This document shows positions 1-9,859 of a stretch of DNA of 64,000 nt, one piece after another. The notes under the pieces were generated by a model. The model was given only the letters and a program-made list of their open reading frames with translations, did not search any database and had not been told where the DNA came from. The stretch lies in NCBI GenBank assembly GCA_000331325.2, contig CM003416.1, positions 496,001 through 560,000 of the forward strand. The letters are read 5' to 3'. Source of the stretch: Crithidia fasciculata (Eukaryota; Euglenozoa; Kinetoplastea; Trypanosomatida; Trypanosomatidae). The translations under genes were made by a program, and so were the position numbers. How positions within the stretch are numbered: position 1 is the first letter of the stretch; each line of letters starts with the position of its first letter.

Positions 1-1817
1 ACCGCCATTTTTTCCTGCCGCTTTCTCACTTCTCCGCAACGAGAAAAAAAGTGTTTTTGTCTTGGAAAGCAGTGCGCGAAGCACATTTCGATCGTATGGC
101 TTTGACAACGAAGGAGCAATACCAGTCTAAAGCCTCTTAACACCCACTTCACAAACAGGGAGAGCCTGATAATAAAAAAAGGCTGTCAAATAGCTACAGT
201 TTTTTTTTTGCTCGCATTATCTCTTATCTTTTTTTCTCATTCCTTCTACTTTCAGTTATATCATCAACAAAAAACACATACTCAGTGTACCTACCACATT
301 TTTTGTTTTCTATTTTCATCTGTTTCCGTCTCTCGTCCCCCCGTGATAGGAGTATCGTCTTGACTGCTTTCTGGCGGGTGCGTGAGGCGGAACGCACACA
401 CGGCGGTGGAGTATAGATAGCTTTCATTGGTATTACTTGATTTGTTTTTCATATTTCACGCAAACAGCGTCATTATGTGTGTCGCGGTGGAGGGCACCGT
501 ACTCGCCATTCTCTCCCCCTTTTTATATATTTTCTGAGGGTGTTGGTGTAAGACGCAAACTTTCATCTTGTACCACCGTCTTTTTTTTCTTCGTTGTCGC
601 GCTTCATAATCCAAGCTGTGAGCTGCGGTCATGTCCACCCTTTGCACATTCACGCGTCGATGCACACCCCACATAAATACACATGCATAAGTACACGCCT
701 TGGGCCTGCAAGAGAGTGTGATATTGTCCGCAACGTACACATAGTCATACACGTGTTTTCAAGCAGCATAGTTTTTCTTTTCTCTCCCTCTTTTTTTTGT
801 TTGATATGTTTTAACTATTTTTGAAGAGCGTTTGGCGTTCGGCGCTGTGGCCTCTCTCTCTGTGCCGCTTTTCGCCTGTTCTCTCTCCCCGATCGGTTGG
901 AGTGTGCAGCGCCACGCCTACGCACAAATCTGGAAGTACCAGACGGAAAAAGGAAAAAAAAAGAAACAATAATAACGACGAAAAACAACAAAAACAATTA
1001 CAACAACAGCACAAGCGCAAAGCACACCCAAATAGCTGAAGTCTGCTGGCGGGAGGACTAAGAGAAGGTCTAGAGATGCAGATGTTTTAGGCTGTGTAGT
1101 GAAGTAGGGTGTGCTGTCAAATGGGGCAGGCTGCACTCTTGTGCATCCTCGCCTGCTTTCTGTTCTTCTTCTTTTTTTCTTTCTTCTCTTCCCTCCGCGA
1201 CGACGCACCGCCAACGTGCAGTGCATGTGTGTGTGTCTGCAATTTTTATGCTTGTCGTCGTGTTAGGGGATACTACCTAGAGCGCATTCGTGATGCTCAC
1301 AACGTGAAGAAGTACGATCTTGTACATTGTGTGTTCTACGTACCCTTTCCATCACTTTCTTTACTCCTTTTTCTTTCTCACGAATCTCCTTCTCTTTTTC
1401 TCTCTCACGCACACACCCACACACACATTAAAAAGGGGACGTTGACATCTTCTTCCTCCCCCTTGTACGCCTATATAAGTAAGCGGAGCAGCCTAGCACG
1501 ACACCATTTTTGTTAAAAGCTGCTGCCCTCTCCCCCTCTCTGACACAGTGCACTCGCAACCCCTTTAGAGTGGAAAGAAGGTCAACACACACACACAACG
1601 CCTTAAATCCAGCGCGTGTCGAGCTACGCAACTCTGTCGTACACGAGAGCGCTTCCCACACCCACCCGAGTGGCAGCAGCACATCGCGACAGAACAGACA
1701 ACCACACACACCTACACCCGCTCTTTTTTTTTCTTCCAAACCTTTCGCTCTTCCTCCACTTTCTCGCTTTGTGCGTGTGTGTAGACCTCTCTAACACGCG
1801 CAACGAGGGAAGGAAAG
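1..1817. other. intergenic/UTR sequence
   Basis: No convincing gene. The stretch is T-rich and CT-rich with TG and CA dinucleotide runs, as in trypanosomatid untranslated regions. It probably contains the 3'UTR of a gene left of the window and, at its right end, the 5' leader of the first gene. Short open frames here begin at non-ATG codons or translate to Phe/Ser/Leu-rich low-complexity peptides. Confidence 0.7.
1721..1784 (+). promoter_or_regulatory. spliced-leader acceptor (predicted)
   Basis: A pyrimidine tract with a long T run at 1723-1735 is followed by the first AG at 1783-1784, leaving a 33-nt leader before the ATG at 1818. This is the expected trans-splicing architecture. The position is inferred from sequence only. 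Confidence 0.6.
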
Positions 1818-4376
1818 ATGTACGGTGGATACTACGGCATGAACCCCGGCATGCGGGGCGGCTACGGCGGAGGCCCGATGGCGCAGCAGTCGCCCCAGCA
1901 GCCCCTCCACATGCAGGCCCGCATGCGCGGTCCGATGAACGGCGGTCCAATGAATGGTGGTCCGATGAACGGCGGTCCGATGAACGGCGGTCCGATGAAC
2001 GGCGGTCCGATGAACGGCGGTCCGATGAACGGCAATCCAATGATGGGCGGCCTCACGCACTCGCCCGCTACCCTGGTCGCAACCGGCGGCGGCGCCGCCC
2101 CCATGGGCAACAACGGCAACAACGGTGCCCAGCAGCTCAACCGCAATGCGAGCTTCATGATGATGCACAACCAAAACAGTTTCGGTGGCCCCGCGGCCGG
2201 TATGCGCAACAACGCCCCTGTGCAGAACGGCGGCTACATGGGTGCGGGCCACCGCTTTGGCAGCTTCAGCGCCGCGTCGAACCCTTATCAGGGTGGCAGC
2301 ACCTACTCCTCCGTCGGGGCGGGCAGCCTGCACCGCATGAACAGCGGCGTCAACTTTGGCTACTACAGCACCCACTCCCAGATGAACCTGGGCAGCGGCG
2401 CCGCTCCTCTCTCGCGCAGCAACAGCGGCTACAACACTGGCATGCGGCAGGGCAGCTTCATGGGGGCTCCCGCCAGCGCCGGCGCGGCCGGTGCGCCAGC
2501 CCAGCTGGGCCGGCAGAACAGTGCGCTGGGGAGCTCCTACAGCTACGGCAGCTTCCGGCAGCCAAGCTTCACACAAGGCAGCGTGCACCACGGCGCAACC
2601 GGGCTAGGGCCGAACATGTCGACGAACAGTATCGCATCCGGCATGTCGCAGCCGGACTTTGGCAGTACCGTTGATCCTGGTCCGATGAGCGGCGGCGCAG
2701 AGCGTGAGGCACCGAGTCGCGTCTCGCCTGCCTCCCTGGCGCGGCAGGACAGTGCGATGGCGTTGCAGCGCAGCTACTCCATTGCTGGCCAGTTCTACAG
2801 CTACAACAACGGTGGTGTGGGGCCGAACGGTGCGGCAGGTGGTGGCGGCCCACCACCGCCTGGTGTGGCCATGGGTGGCCCGCAGCGGCGTCCCTCCATG
2901 CCGATGGGGATGATGGGCCCCGCACCGGGTATGACGCTGACCATTAGCGGCATCGATGGGCGGATGTCGCAGCGGCCGGCTGGTCAAGGTGCCATCTCCC
3001 CGCAGCAGCAACAGATGATGATGCAGCAGCACATGATGATGCAGCGGCGGCTTGCCAGCGGCGTCAACGGTGCTGAGGCGGACCCGAGCGCCGCCCCACC
3101 GAAGGGCACCTCCGAGAACGCCGTGGTGGAGGAGGGTCAGTCGATGGCACTGGGCCGCAAGAACAGCGTGCAGAACCTGACCCGCAAGGCAAGCGAGAAG
3201 CGCGTCGGGATGTACTTCAAGAACAAGGACGTTGGTGAGGTGGCGGACGGGTCGACGTACAAGAAGGAGGGCGACACCGGGACGTTGGGGAAGAACAACG
3301 CCCGTGCGCGCGATCCGTCGCTGACGAACACGGTGAAGGCGTCCATCGTGCTGGACACGTCGGGTGGAGCGAACAAGGCGATTACAGTTGATGGCCGCAC
3401 GATCCGCGCGGAGAAGCCCGGTGCGGAGGAGGTGCAGAAGTACGACATGCGCGACGTCCTCTTCGCCAACCGCAGCAGCGACGTGGAGCTGCTGAGCGAC
3501 TCCATCGAGGAGATCCGCGACAACTTCGTGTACGGGTGCAACGTGGGCCTGATCATGGCAGACGCTGGCATGTCCTCCGCTCTCCCCACGGAGTGGTTCA
3601 CGTGGCTGGCGCTCAAGTCGGTGGTGAAGGGCACCTTTGGCAAGCTGTCGAACGTGCAGTTCGAGTTCACCATGTCCGTGTGCCTCCTCCAGGATGACCA
3701 GGTGATGGACCTCCTCGCCGACGACCCGCAGCGCTTCGTGACGCTGACAGTCGCCGAGAGCCCTTTGTTCGGCAACGTGGCGAACGGGATGGTCTACGTC
3801 TGCGTCGAGAACGCGGGCGAGTTCAACGAGGTGCTGGAGTCGTCCCTCTACCGCGCGCAGCAGCAGTGCAGCACGTCGGCAGAGGAGCACGGCATTGTGC
3901 TGTGCACCTGCGTGCTGAAGCAGATCCGCACCTCGCCGTCGACCGGCAAGCAGGACGTTATCGTATCCTCCATCTTCGCCAGCGGAGTGGGCAACGGCGT
4001 CATCCACTACGTTCGCATTCTCGACAAGAACCCGGCCGAGCCGCGACTGCTCTTCTACTCGGTGCTGCACCGCTCCGTCCACTCCACCGCGCTCTTCTCG
4101 TGTGCTGCGCGGGACGACGAGATCTTCAACTACCTGGCCGCGTTGCAGCGCTTCTCGAAGACCGAGACGCGGCGACCCAAGGTAGGCAGCACGCGCGCCT
4201 TCGTGAGCTACGGCACGAGCACCATCCCGAAGATCCGTGAGGACCTGGAGAAGGCCAAGGACCCGCGCCAGCGCATGATGCTGCAGCGCCAACTGGAGAA
4301 GTTAGAGTTGATGGTGGCGGACGCGGAGGAGATACTAGAGAATCCGGTCGATAGCGTGCCCAAAACCTACATATGA
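1818..4376 (+). CDS. protein with LxRxxS repeats and a degenerate kinesin-motor-like domain
   Basis: An 852-residue protein. Residues 1-440 are low complexity, rich in Gly, Met, Asn, Ser and Pro, with PMNGG repeats at about 38-76 and eight L-x-R-x-x-S motifs (serines near 112, 176, 203, 235, 312, 321, 450 and 459). Residues about 485-800 follow the order of kinesin motor elements. VLF near 545 fits the 'D-VF' strand, and Y572-G-C-N-V fits the GYN strand before the P-loop. M630-D-L-L fits the 'DLL' of the motor, and an LYRAQQQCSTS segment fits the switch I approach. The nucleotide-binding P-loop is absent: M580-A-D-A-G-M-S-S stands where GxxxxGKT is expected. The C-terminus (about 805-845) is a short charged helix, probably a coiled coil. 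I infer a non-motor kinesin relative; this could also be an unrelated kinetoplastid-specific fold. The ATG is the first after a good splice acceptor. Confidence 0.95.
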   Translation: MYGGYYGMNPGMRGGYGGGPMAQQSPQQPLHMQARMRGPMNGGPMNGGPMNGGPMNGGPMNGGPMNGGPMNGNPMMGGLTHSPATLVATGGGAAPMGNNGNNGAQQLNRNASFMMMHNQNSFGGPAAGMRNNAPVQNGGYMGAGHRFGSFSAASNPYQGGSTYSSVGAGSLHRMNSGVNFGYYSTHSQMNLGSGAAPLSRSNSGYNTGMRQGSFMGAPASAGAAGAPAQLGRQNSALGSSYSYGSFRQPSFTQGSVHHGATGLGPNMSTNSIASGMSQPDFGSTVDPGPMSGGAEREAPSRVSPASLARQDSAMALQRSYSIAGQFYSYNNGGVGPNGAAGGGGPPPPGVAMGGPQRRPSMPMGMMGPAPGMTLTISGIDGRMSQRPAGQGAISPQQQQMMMQQHMMMQRRLASGVNGAEADPSAAPPKGTSENAVVEEGQSMALGRKNSVQNLTRKASEKRVGMYFKNKDVGEVADGSTYKKEGDTGTLGKNNARARDPSLTNTVKASIVLDTSGGANKAITVDGRTIRAEKPGAEEVQKYDMRDVLFANRSSDVELLSDSIEEIRDNFVYGCNVGLIMADAGMSSALPTEWFTWLALKSVVKGTFGKLSNVQFEFTMSVCLLQDDQVMDLLADDPQRFVTLTVAESPLFGNVANGMVYVCVENAGEFNEVLESSLYRAQQQCSTSAEEHGIVLCTCVLKQIRTSPSTGKQDVIVSSIFASGVGNGVIHYVRILDKNPAEPRLLFYSVLHRSVHSTALFSCAARDDEIFNYLAALQRFSKTETRRPKVGSTRAFVSYGTSTIPKIREDLEKAKDPRQRMMLQRQLEKLELMVADAEEILENPVDSVPKTYI
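1929..2048 (+). repeat. 15-bp tandem repeat in coding sequence
   Basis: Seven units of 15 bp (consensus GGTCCGATGAACGGC) plus one degenerate unit encode GPMNG repeats. Units 3-7 are identical at the DNA level, while unit 2 carries synonymous changes. This suggests recent expansion by slippage or unequal exchange. Confidence 0.95.
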
Positions 4377-7300
4377 GCCTATGCCTTCTTTTTTTTTTTT
4401 CACTTTTATTGTTCCCGTTGTTATTGTTGTTGTTGTTGCTCTGTAGTGTTACGCCATCTTTTGCTGAATGTAGAGGACCTCCGCCACCCTACGCTCTTCT
4501 CTTTTTTTCAATCCCACGTTTTCTTCCACTCTCATCGTCTTTCTTCTTCTCCCTGTACTATAAAGAGAAAAAGGTAACACAAGTCCTGACGAGAAAAGGG
4601 ACGTTATGGTGCGCGTCGCAGCACAGATGATTGGCGTTCCGTTAGGTTCCTTCCACTGGAGTATTTCTCTCGTTTCGTTTGTGTGCCTTTTTTCTTTTTG
4701 TCTTTTTTCGTCGTGTCGTACGACTACCCGATGTACCGACTTTCCCGTTCTACGGCACCCAGGTTTTTTTTTTCATTCATTCGTTTTTTTTCTTTCGTTG
4801 ATAGCCATGATGTCCTCTTTTGGCTTTTTTTTGTTTCTTTCTTTCATTCTTCTTCAGTGCTTTGTGCTGTTGTTGTTGTTTTGAGAGGAAAAGCGGTGCA
4901 CCGGCGTCGCTCAAGTTTGTGGTTGGTGCACGTGTGCTCGTTGTGTTGTTGCTCCTCTTTCACTGACTCTACATCTCTTTCTACTTCATTTTTTTTTCTC
5001 CGGATAGAGTACTTTGTTCCACATGTTTCTCTCTCTCTCTCTATCTCTGTGGTTCTTCTTTGTCGTCACGTGTTGCACATGACGCGCACACGTTTTCCTC
5101 TTTGTGCGCATAACGGTCCGAGTGGCGCTGTGTCGCGCCTCTTCTCCATGTTTTTTTTTACTTTTTTTTTTTCTTGATCCCGCGAGGTCATCTTTGCCAC
5201 CAAATGTGCAGATACACACGAAGCCGTCGTGTACTTTTTTATCTTTCCTTGTTACTTTAGCGCATCAGTATATATACATGTATTTGTCTAGCTACCGGTT
5301 GTTTTACACGTCTTGCTACGGTGTGTGTATGTGTGTGCGGGTGTGTGTGCTTCAGTTGACAGATGTGAGCTTCACGACAGCCTTCATTGAGGCAGCGATA
5401 TTCATAGTGCGGCGTTCTCTTCAATTTTCTTTTCTCCCTTTCCTTCCTTTGTTTCTCTCCCGAGGCTTTTGCCCTCTACTCTTGTCTCACTACTGTCTAG
5501 TACAACCCCCCTTTTTTTTGCTTTGTACATACTTACCAGTGACGTAAAGCAGCGTTGGCGGGTACGCATGTGGATACCCGAGAATACAGGAAAATAAATA
5601 TATATAGTTAGAGTTATGTTTGGTTTCTCCTGCTCACCGGTCTATGACTTTTTTTCTGCATTTTCTAATTTATTTTGGCGGCTGCGTGGTTTGACTTGTG
5701 AATCGCTTGCCACTACTGCGCCAGCTCGTGTGCCACATGCTTTTTTTTTCTTTTCTTCTTTTTGTCGGAAGCGCGAAGTCGTTTCGCAGCCAAAAACACA
5801 CTTCTTCTCTCCCTCCTCTGTAATTGTTTTTTTTTTTTCTCCCCTCCCCGATAAAGAACAACAACAAGAGAAGTTTGAAACGGCTTCGCCTTCTTTAATT
5901 TTTGATTTCAAAAAAAAAAAGCGTTGAAGAGGCCGCTTGGCCCATCGTATCTGCTTTTTCTTTTTCCTTTCTATTTGCTCGCATCACGCGCGTCTGGTTA
6001 GCGCATATGTCGAAAGAAAAAAAAAGTTGTAAAAAGAAAAGAACGCAGAGATACGTTGTGTTGAGAGCAGTGTCGAGTTTCTCTCTTACATCTTCCCGTG
6101 CTGCGTTGGTTGTGCTCCGGTGCAACGCAAGTTTTTTTTTTTTTTTTTTGCTTCCACCTCGCTTTGTTTCTCGCGTACTTCTTTTGTTTGTCTCCTTTCG
6201 GAGTTTTTTTCCTTCTTTCTTTTCCCTGTTCATCTACTGATTACTTCAAATGCTATTTTAATTGTTCCACCCAATCTGTTAATTCTGTTTTTTTTTTTTA
6301 AGTTGTCTGTTTTATTCATTCATCGTGATTCTTTTACTTCTTCACTTAATTTCTCTCTCTCTCTGCTGCGTGTGTGCGTGCCGTTATGTGCCTACGTGTG
6401 CCGCTGTTGTGCAGGCGGTGGTGGTGATGGTGTGCGGAGAAGAGCGAAGGGTAGAGCGGAAGAGCCACACGAGGCGAGAGTGGCTAAGCTTCCTAGGTTG
6501 GGAACATCGTCTGCGACGCGCTCCAATGCGTAGTCGAAGCACCTTTTTTTTTTCTCAAGTATACAACTTTTGCTGAAACCTTCAGTTTCTCTAGCTTTTC
6601 AGTATTGCGAGGCGCCACGACGATTCAACTCAATTACTTTCTTTCTCTCTCTCTTTCTCTCCGTACTTTTTAAATCCTTTCTCCCTCGTCATTGTTGAGT
6701 GTGTGCGTGTGCTTGCTAGGCGTCCTTCGACCCTTTCCGCAAAACTTTTTTCTTTACGCCCTGTTTCTATCCTTTTTTTTTTCTTCGCTCTGCGGTTGGC
6801 AGAAACGAGAGGGAAACATTTGAACGGGTAGTACACATGTGCGTTCTTGCTGCTCGCTGTTTGGTCAACAGTGAATCGCAAGAGCAAAAGTGGAAAAATT
6901 GAAGTCGTTGAGACTCGCTTTCTCTCTTTGTTATTTTTCCTCTTGTCATCTTCACCGCTGTGTGTTTTTTTCTTTTATTTGTGTGCGTGTGCGCGCCTGA
7001 AGCCAGAAAAAAAACAGGAAAAATAATAGTCGCAGAATATTGAAAGGTGTGAGTGGAGAGGAGGAAGCATGGCAGCCAGTGCACACACACACGCACAGAC
7101 ATACCTGCGCACACACTCGTCTCGGTGGTTTCAGCGTCCTCGCTTTTTTCCACAAAGCCGCATCGCGTTGACGTACGTTGGTGGCGTCAGGACTTACTGC
7201 CGTTCACCGAGCAAGTGCGCGCTTTATGTATTGTTCGTGGCACGTCTCCTCTCCCTGCCTCACTTTTTCCTTTTCTCTCTCTTTCGTAGTGTTGTACAAT

Positions 7301-7907
7301 TGGATTACGCAGCACGCACGCGCCAAGGAGAAGAGAGAGAGAGAGAGAGTAAAAAGCGTTGTGCGCAATTCGCTTTCGTGGTGCTAAAAGCAAATGAAAT
7401 GCGTCGCAGCAACGTAAGACGGTTGTACTCCACAGCGCTCATCTGTTTCAATCCTGCTGCTAAAGGGGGAAAAAAAGAGAAAAAGAAGTCCAGCTCTTAT
7501 CACACTTTCCTCCCTTTCGCCTCCCCCGCTCCCTCTTTCTTTCTTCTGCCCCTCAGCTTCTGATTTACCCACTGCTGTTGCGGTTGCCTTCCACAGCAAA
7601 CAGAAACAGCAACGAACAAATTAAACTGTGCAATCGCGTCTTCGTCGACACAATTTCGAGGCATTTATTGCCTTCCTTCACCTTCTCTTACGTGTTACTG
7701 CGTGCCGTACGCACTCCACTGCGTTTTCGCTCCTCCTCAGCGCTGCCTATTTGCTGCTCATATCTTTCTCCTCGTACTCTTCGTGTTTCTGTTGTTCTTA
7801 CTTTATTTTCTCCTCTTTCTTTCGGTAGCGTGGTAATCCACTCTCTCCCCTTCAAGCAACTATCGAACAGGTTTTTTTTTTTTTTGGAGTCGCGAAGCAC
7901 CTAGGTC
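4377..7907. other. long 3.5-kb intergenic/UTR region
   Basis: The largest gap in the window. It contains many T runs (for example near 4389, 5160, 5828, 6131-6150 and 6290), CT-rich tracts and CA/TG repeats, and no ORF with convincing coding composition. A 49-codon basic ORF at 6427-6576 lies behind a pyrimidine tract and an AG, but I do not regard it as a gene. Most of the region is presumably the 3'UTR of the upstream gene. Confidence 0.6.
7872..7889 (+). promoter_or_regulatory. spliced-leader acceptor (predicted)
   Basis: A T14 run is followed at once by GGAG (AG at 7888-7889), 18 nt before the ATG at 7908. Confidence 0.6.
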
Positions 7908-9176
7908 ATGGCATCTGCTGCTGCTGCTGCGCTGCCCGCACGCGGTAGTGCACGCACCGGTCAGCCGCCCATGCGTCCGCCCGACCAATTTGCCGACGTT
8001 GGACGCTGCCGCAGCACGGGCCGCAGCGTGCGCCTCTGCTACCACACCTTCGGCTCCCCGAAGGACCCCTGCGTGCTGCTCGTGATGGGCCTCGCGTCAC
8101 CAGCGCTCTTCTGGGACGACCCGTGGTGCACTACGCTCGCCCGTGCCGGTCCTTATTTTGTGATCCGCTTTGACAACCGCGACGTGGGCTGCAGCACGCA
8201 CTTCGACTCAGAGGACACGGCCGGAGCGCCAGCTGGCTCCACGAGCTACATGCGCTTTGCGTACGCGGTGCTGCGGCCCGGCAAGCGCACCATTCCCGAG
8301 GTGTACACGCTGCACGACATGGCCGCTGACGCCTTTGGCCTGCTCGATGCACTGCGTGTCGCCTCTTGCCATCTGGTCGGGTCGTCGATGGGGGGAACGG
8401 TGAGCCAGTGCATGGCCATCGCCCACCCCGAGCGTGTCCTCTCGCTTACCCTGATGTCCACCCACTCCAGCGCGGCGCAGACGCAGTGGCCCTCCCTCCG
8501 CGACATGATGGGTTTCATCGCTCTCATGCCGAAGTCGACGTCTGCCAAGTATGCCGCCCGCATCGCAGCCGCGACGACAGCAGAGGAGCGGCAGCGGCTC
8601 TGTACTGAGCGGGATGCCGAGCGCGTTGACGTGTACGCGGCGAGCTTCACGAAGCTGCTGGAGAAGTTGGCGGGCGACACCAAGAAATACTCCTTTGATC
8701 GCGTGGCCGCACATCGACAGATGACTCGCATTTTTCGCCGCAGCCTTTACGTGAACGGCGGCCCGCGGCAGTTCCTGGCGCTGCTGAACGCTCCGAGTCG
8801 CGATGCCGATCTGGCGCGTTGCATTACGAGCGTGCCGCCGAAGAGCAGCGCTGCCACCAGTGCTGCGTCGTCTTCGGCTCCCCTGTACGTGCCGACGATT
8901 ATCATTCAAGGTGACCGCGACCCTCTTGTTCCCGCAGCCAACGCGAAGCACCTCGCCTCTGTGATCCCAGGCAGCCGGCTGTTTATGGTGGAGGGGATGG
9001 GCCACACGCTGCTTCCGGCGCTGCGGGATACCTATGTGCGGCTCATCCGCGACAACATCCGCGCCGGGGAGGCGGCGGCGCGGTCGTCTGCGCGGGTGGC
9101 TGCAATGACTGCTTCGAAGTCAAAGGCTGCTGCTGCTGCTGCTGCTGCGACGGCGAAAACGCGCTCGAAGCTGTGA
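7908..9176 (+). CDS. alpha/beta hydrolase with C-terminal SKL
   Basis: A 422-residue serine hydrolase of the alpha/beta fold. After an Ala/Pro-rich N-terminus the core starts near residue 30. The strand and oxyanion region LLVMGLASP is followed by the family motif IRFDNRDVG. The nucleophile elbow is G-S-S160-M-G-G, the acid is D338 in GDRDPLVP, and the base is H366 in GMGH, so a full triad is visible. The substrate is unknown; relatives include esterases, lipases and methylesterases. The protein ends in Ser-Lys-Leu after an Ala/Lys-rich linker, a canonical PTS1, so glycosomal (peroxisomal) import is likely. It is the first of three tandem paralogues with the genes at 9860 and 12867. Confidence 0.96.
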   Translation: MASAAAAALPARGSARTGQPPMRPPDQFADVGRCRSTGRSVRLCYHTFGSPKDPCVLLVMGLASPALFWDDPWCTTLARAGPYFVIRFDNRDVGCSTHFDSEDTAGAPAGSTSYMRFAYAVLRPGKRTIPEVYTLHDMAADAFGLLDALRVASCHLVGSSMGGTVSQCMAIAHPERVLSLTLMSTHSSAAQTQWPSLRDMMGFIALMPKSTSAKYAARIAAATTAEERQRLCTERDAERVDVYAASFTKLLEKLAGDTKKYSFDRVAAHRQMTRIFRRSLYVNGGPRQFLALLNAPSRDADLARCITSVPPKSSAATSAASSSAPLYVPTIIIQGDRDPLVPAANAKHLASVIPGSRLFMVEGMGHTLLPALRDTYVRLIRDNIRAGEAAARSSARVAAMTASKSKAAAAAAAATAKTRSKL

Positions 9177-9859
9177 GATGCCGAGGGAACAACTCCTCTG
9201 CGGACACAAACACGTCGTCTGCGGTGCGTTGCGGATGGAGAAGGAGAGAAGGCGGACCTTTCTACTCGTCTCTAACGGTGTTTTCTTCTTTGTTTTTTTT
9301 TTTCGCGCACTTCTCTCGCAGGAAAAAAACAACAACAACAACAACGAACCATGATAGATACACATTAAGAGGTGCGTGTGGTCGTTGCGAGCTGTACTGT
9401 TCGGCTGTGCATGTGCTGCTACTTGCCTCGACCGTTGCCGCACCTCACTTAAAGTACACTGAGCGAACGGCCCGCCTTTGCTGAAAAAAAGTGTTTAAGC
9501 ATGAGAAGAAGGTTATCACGGCATCGGTGCGTTGGTGCGGCCTGCTTCGTCTTCGCTCGTAGGAGCTCCGGATGCGGCAGCAGGTAGCACGTCAATGCGC
9601 ACTCGTTTCCCGATTTCTTTCTCTGCTCTTTTTTCCTTTTTTTCGTGTGCTGCGTTTCGTGGGATGACACCACCGCACTAATGCAGCGTCGTGCCACTGC
9701 CTTTCACAAACACACACACCCACACACACATACGCACAAACAGACACTCTTATCAGCATAGACATCCACCCACACAGCTATCCGACGGCTGCCGAGCACC
9801 GCTCACTAGTACATCATACTACATCTTTTCTAGTAAAAGCAGGAAGAGGGAATACAGTC
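9177..9859. other. intergenic/UTR sequence
   Basis: 683 bp between the first and second hydrolase genes. It holds a CAA-rich patch near 9327-9345, a strong pyrimidine tract at 9602-9640 and CA repeats at 9707-9730. No gene seen. Confidence 0.7.
9602..9686 (+). promoter_or_regulatory. spliced-leader acceptor region (predicted, alternative downstream)
   Basis: The strongest pyrimidine tract before the second hydrolase is at 9602-9640. The next plausible AG is at 9685-9686, giving a leader of about 173 nt with no ATG. A weaker alternative is the TTTTCTAG at 9826-9833, only 26 nt before the ATG. Confidence 0.35.

Noticed and set aside
2604-4292. 562-codon open frame on the minus strand
   Set aside because: It is the shadow of a GC-rich + strand gene. 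Its composition (His/Arg/Leu/Val) and lack of motifs or a splice acceptor on that strand argue against coding. The same holds for other long minus-strand frames, such as 16737-18122 and 8208-9005.
6131-6150. T18 and similar T runs as terminators
   Set aside because: Such runs are everywhere between genes in trypanosomatids and serve as splice or poly(A) signals. There is no evidence of transcription ending inside this cluster.
6427-6576. 49-codon basic ORF with an upstream AG
   Set aside because: Too short to judge, and it ends in a T-run-encoded Phe stretch. Mentioned only as part of the long-gap finding.
7069-7563. 164-codon ORF from an ATG before the first hydrolase
   Set aside because: It is made mostly of His/Thr repeats, Ser/Phe/Leu runs and a Lys run, as expected from CA-rich and T-rich UTR DNA. 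No family resemblance.
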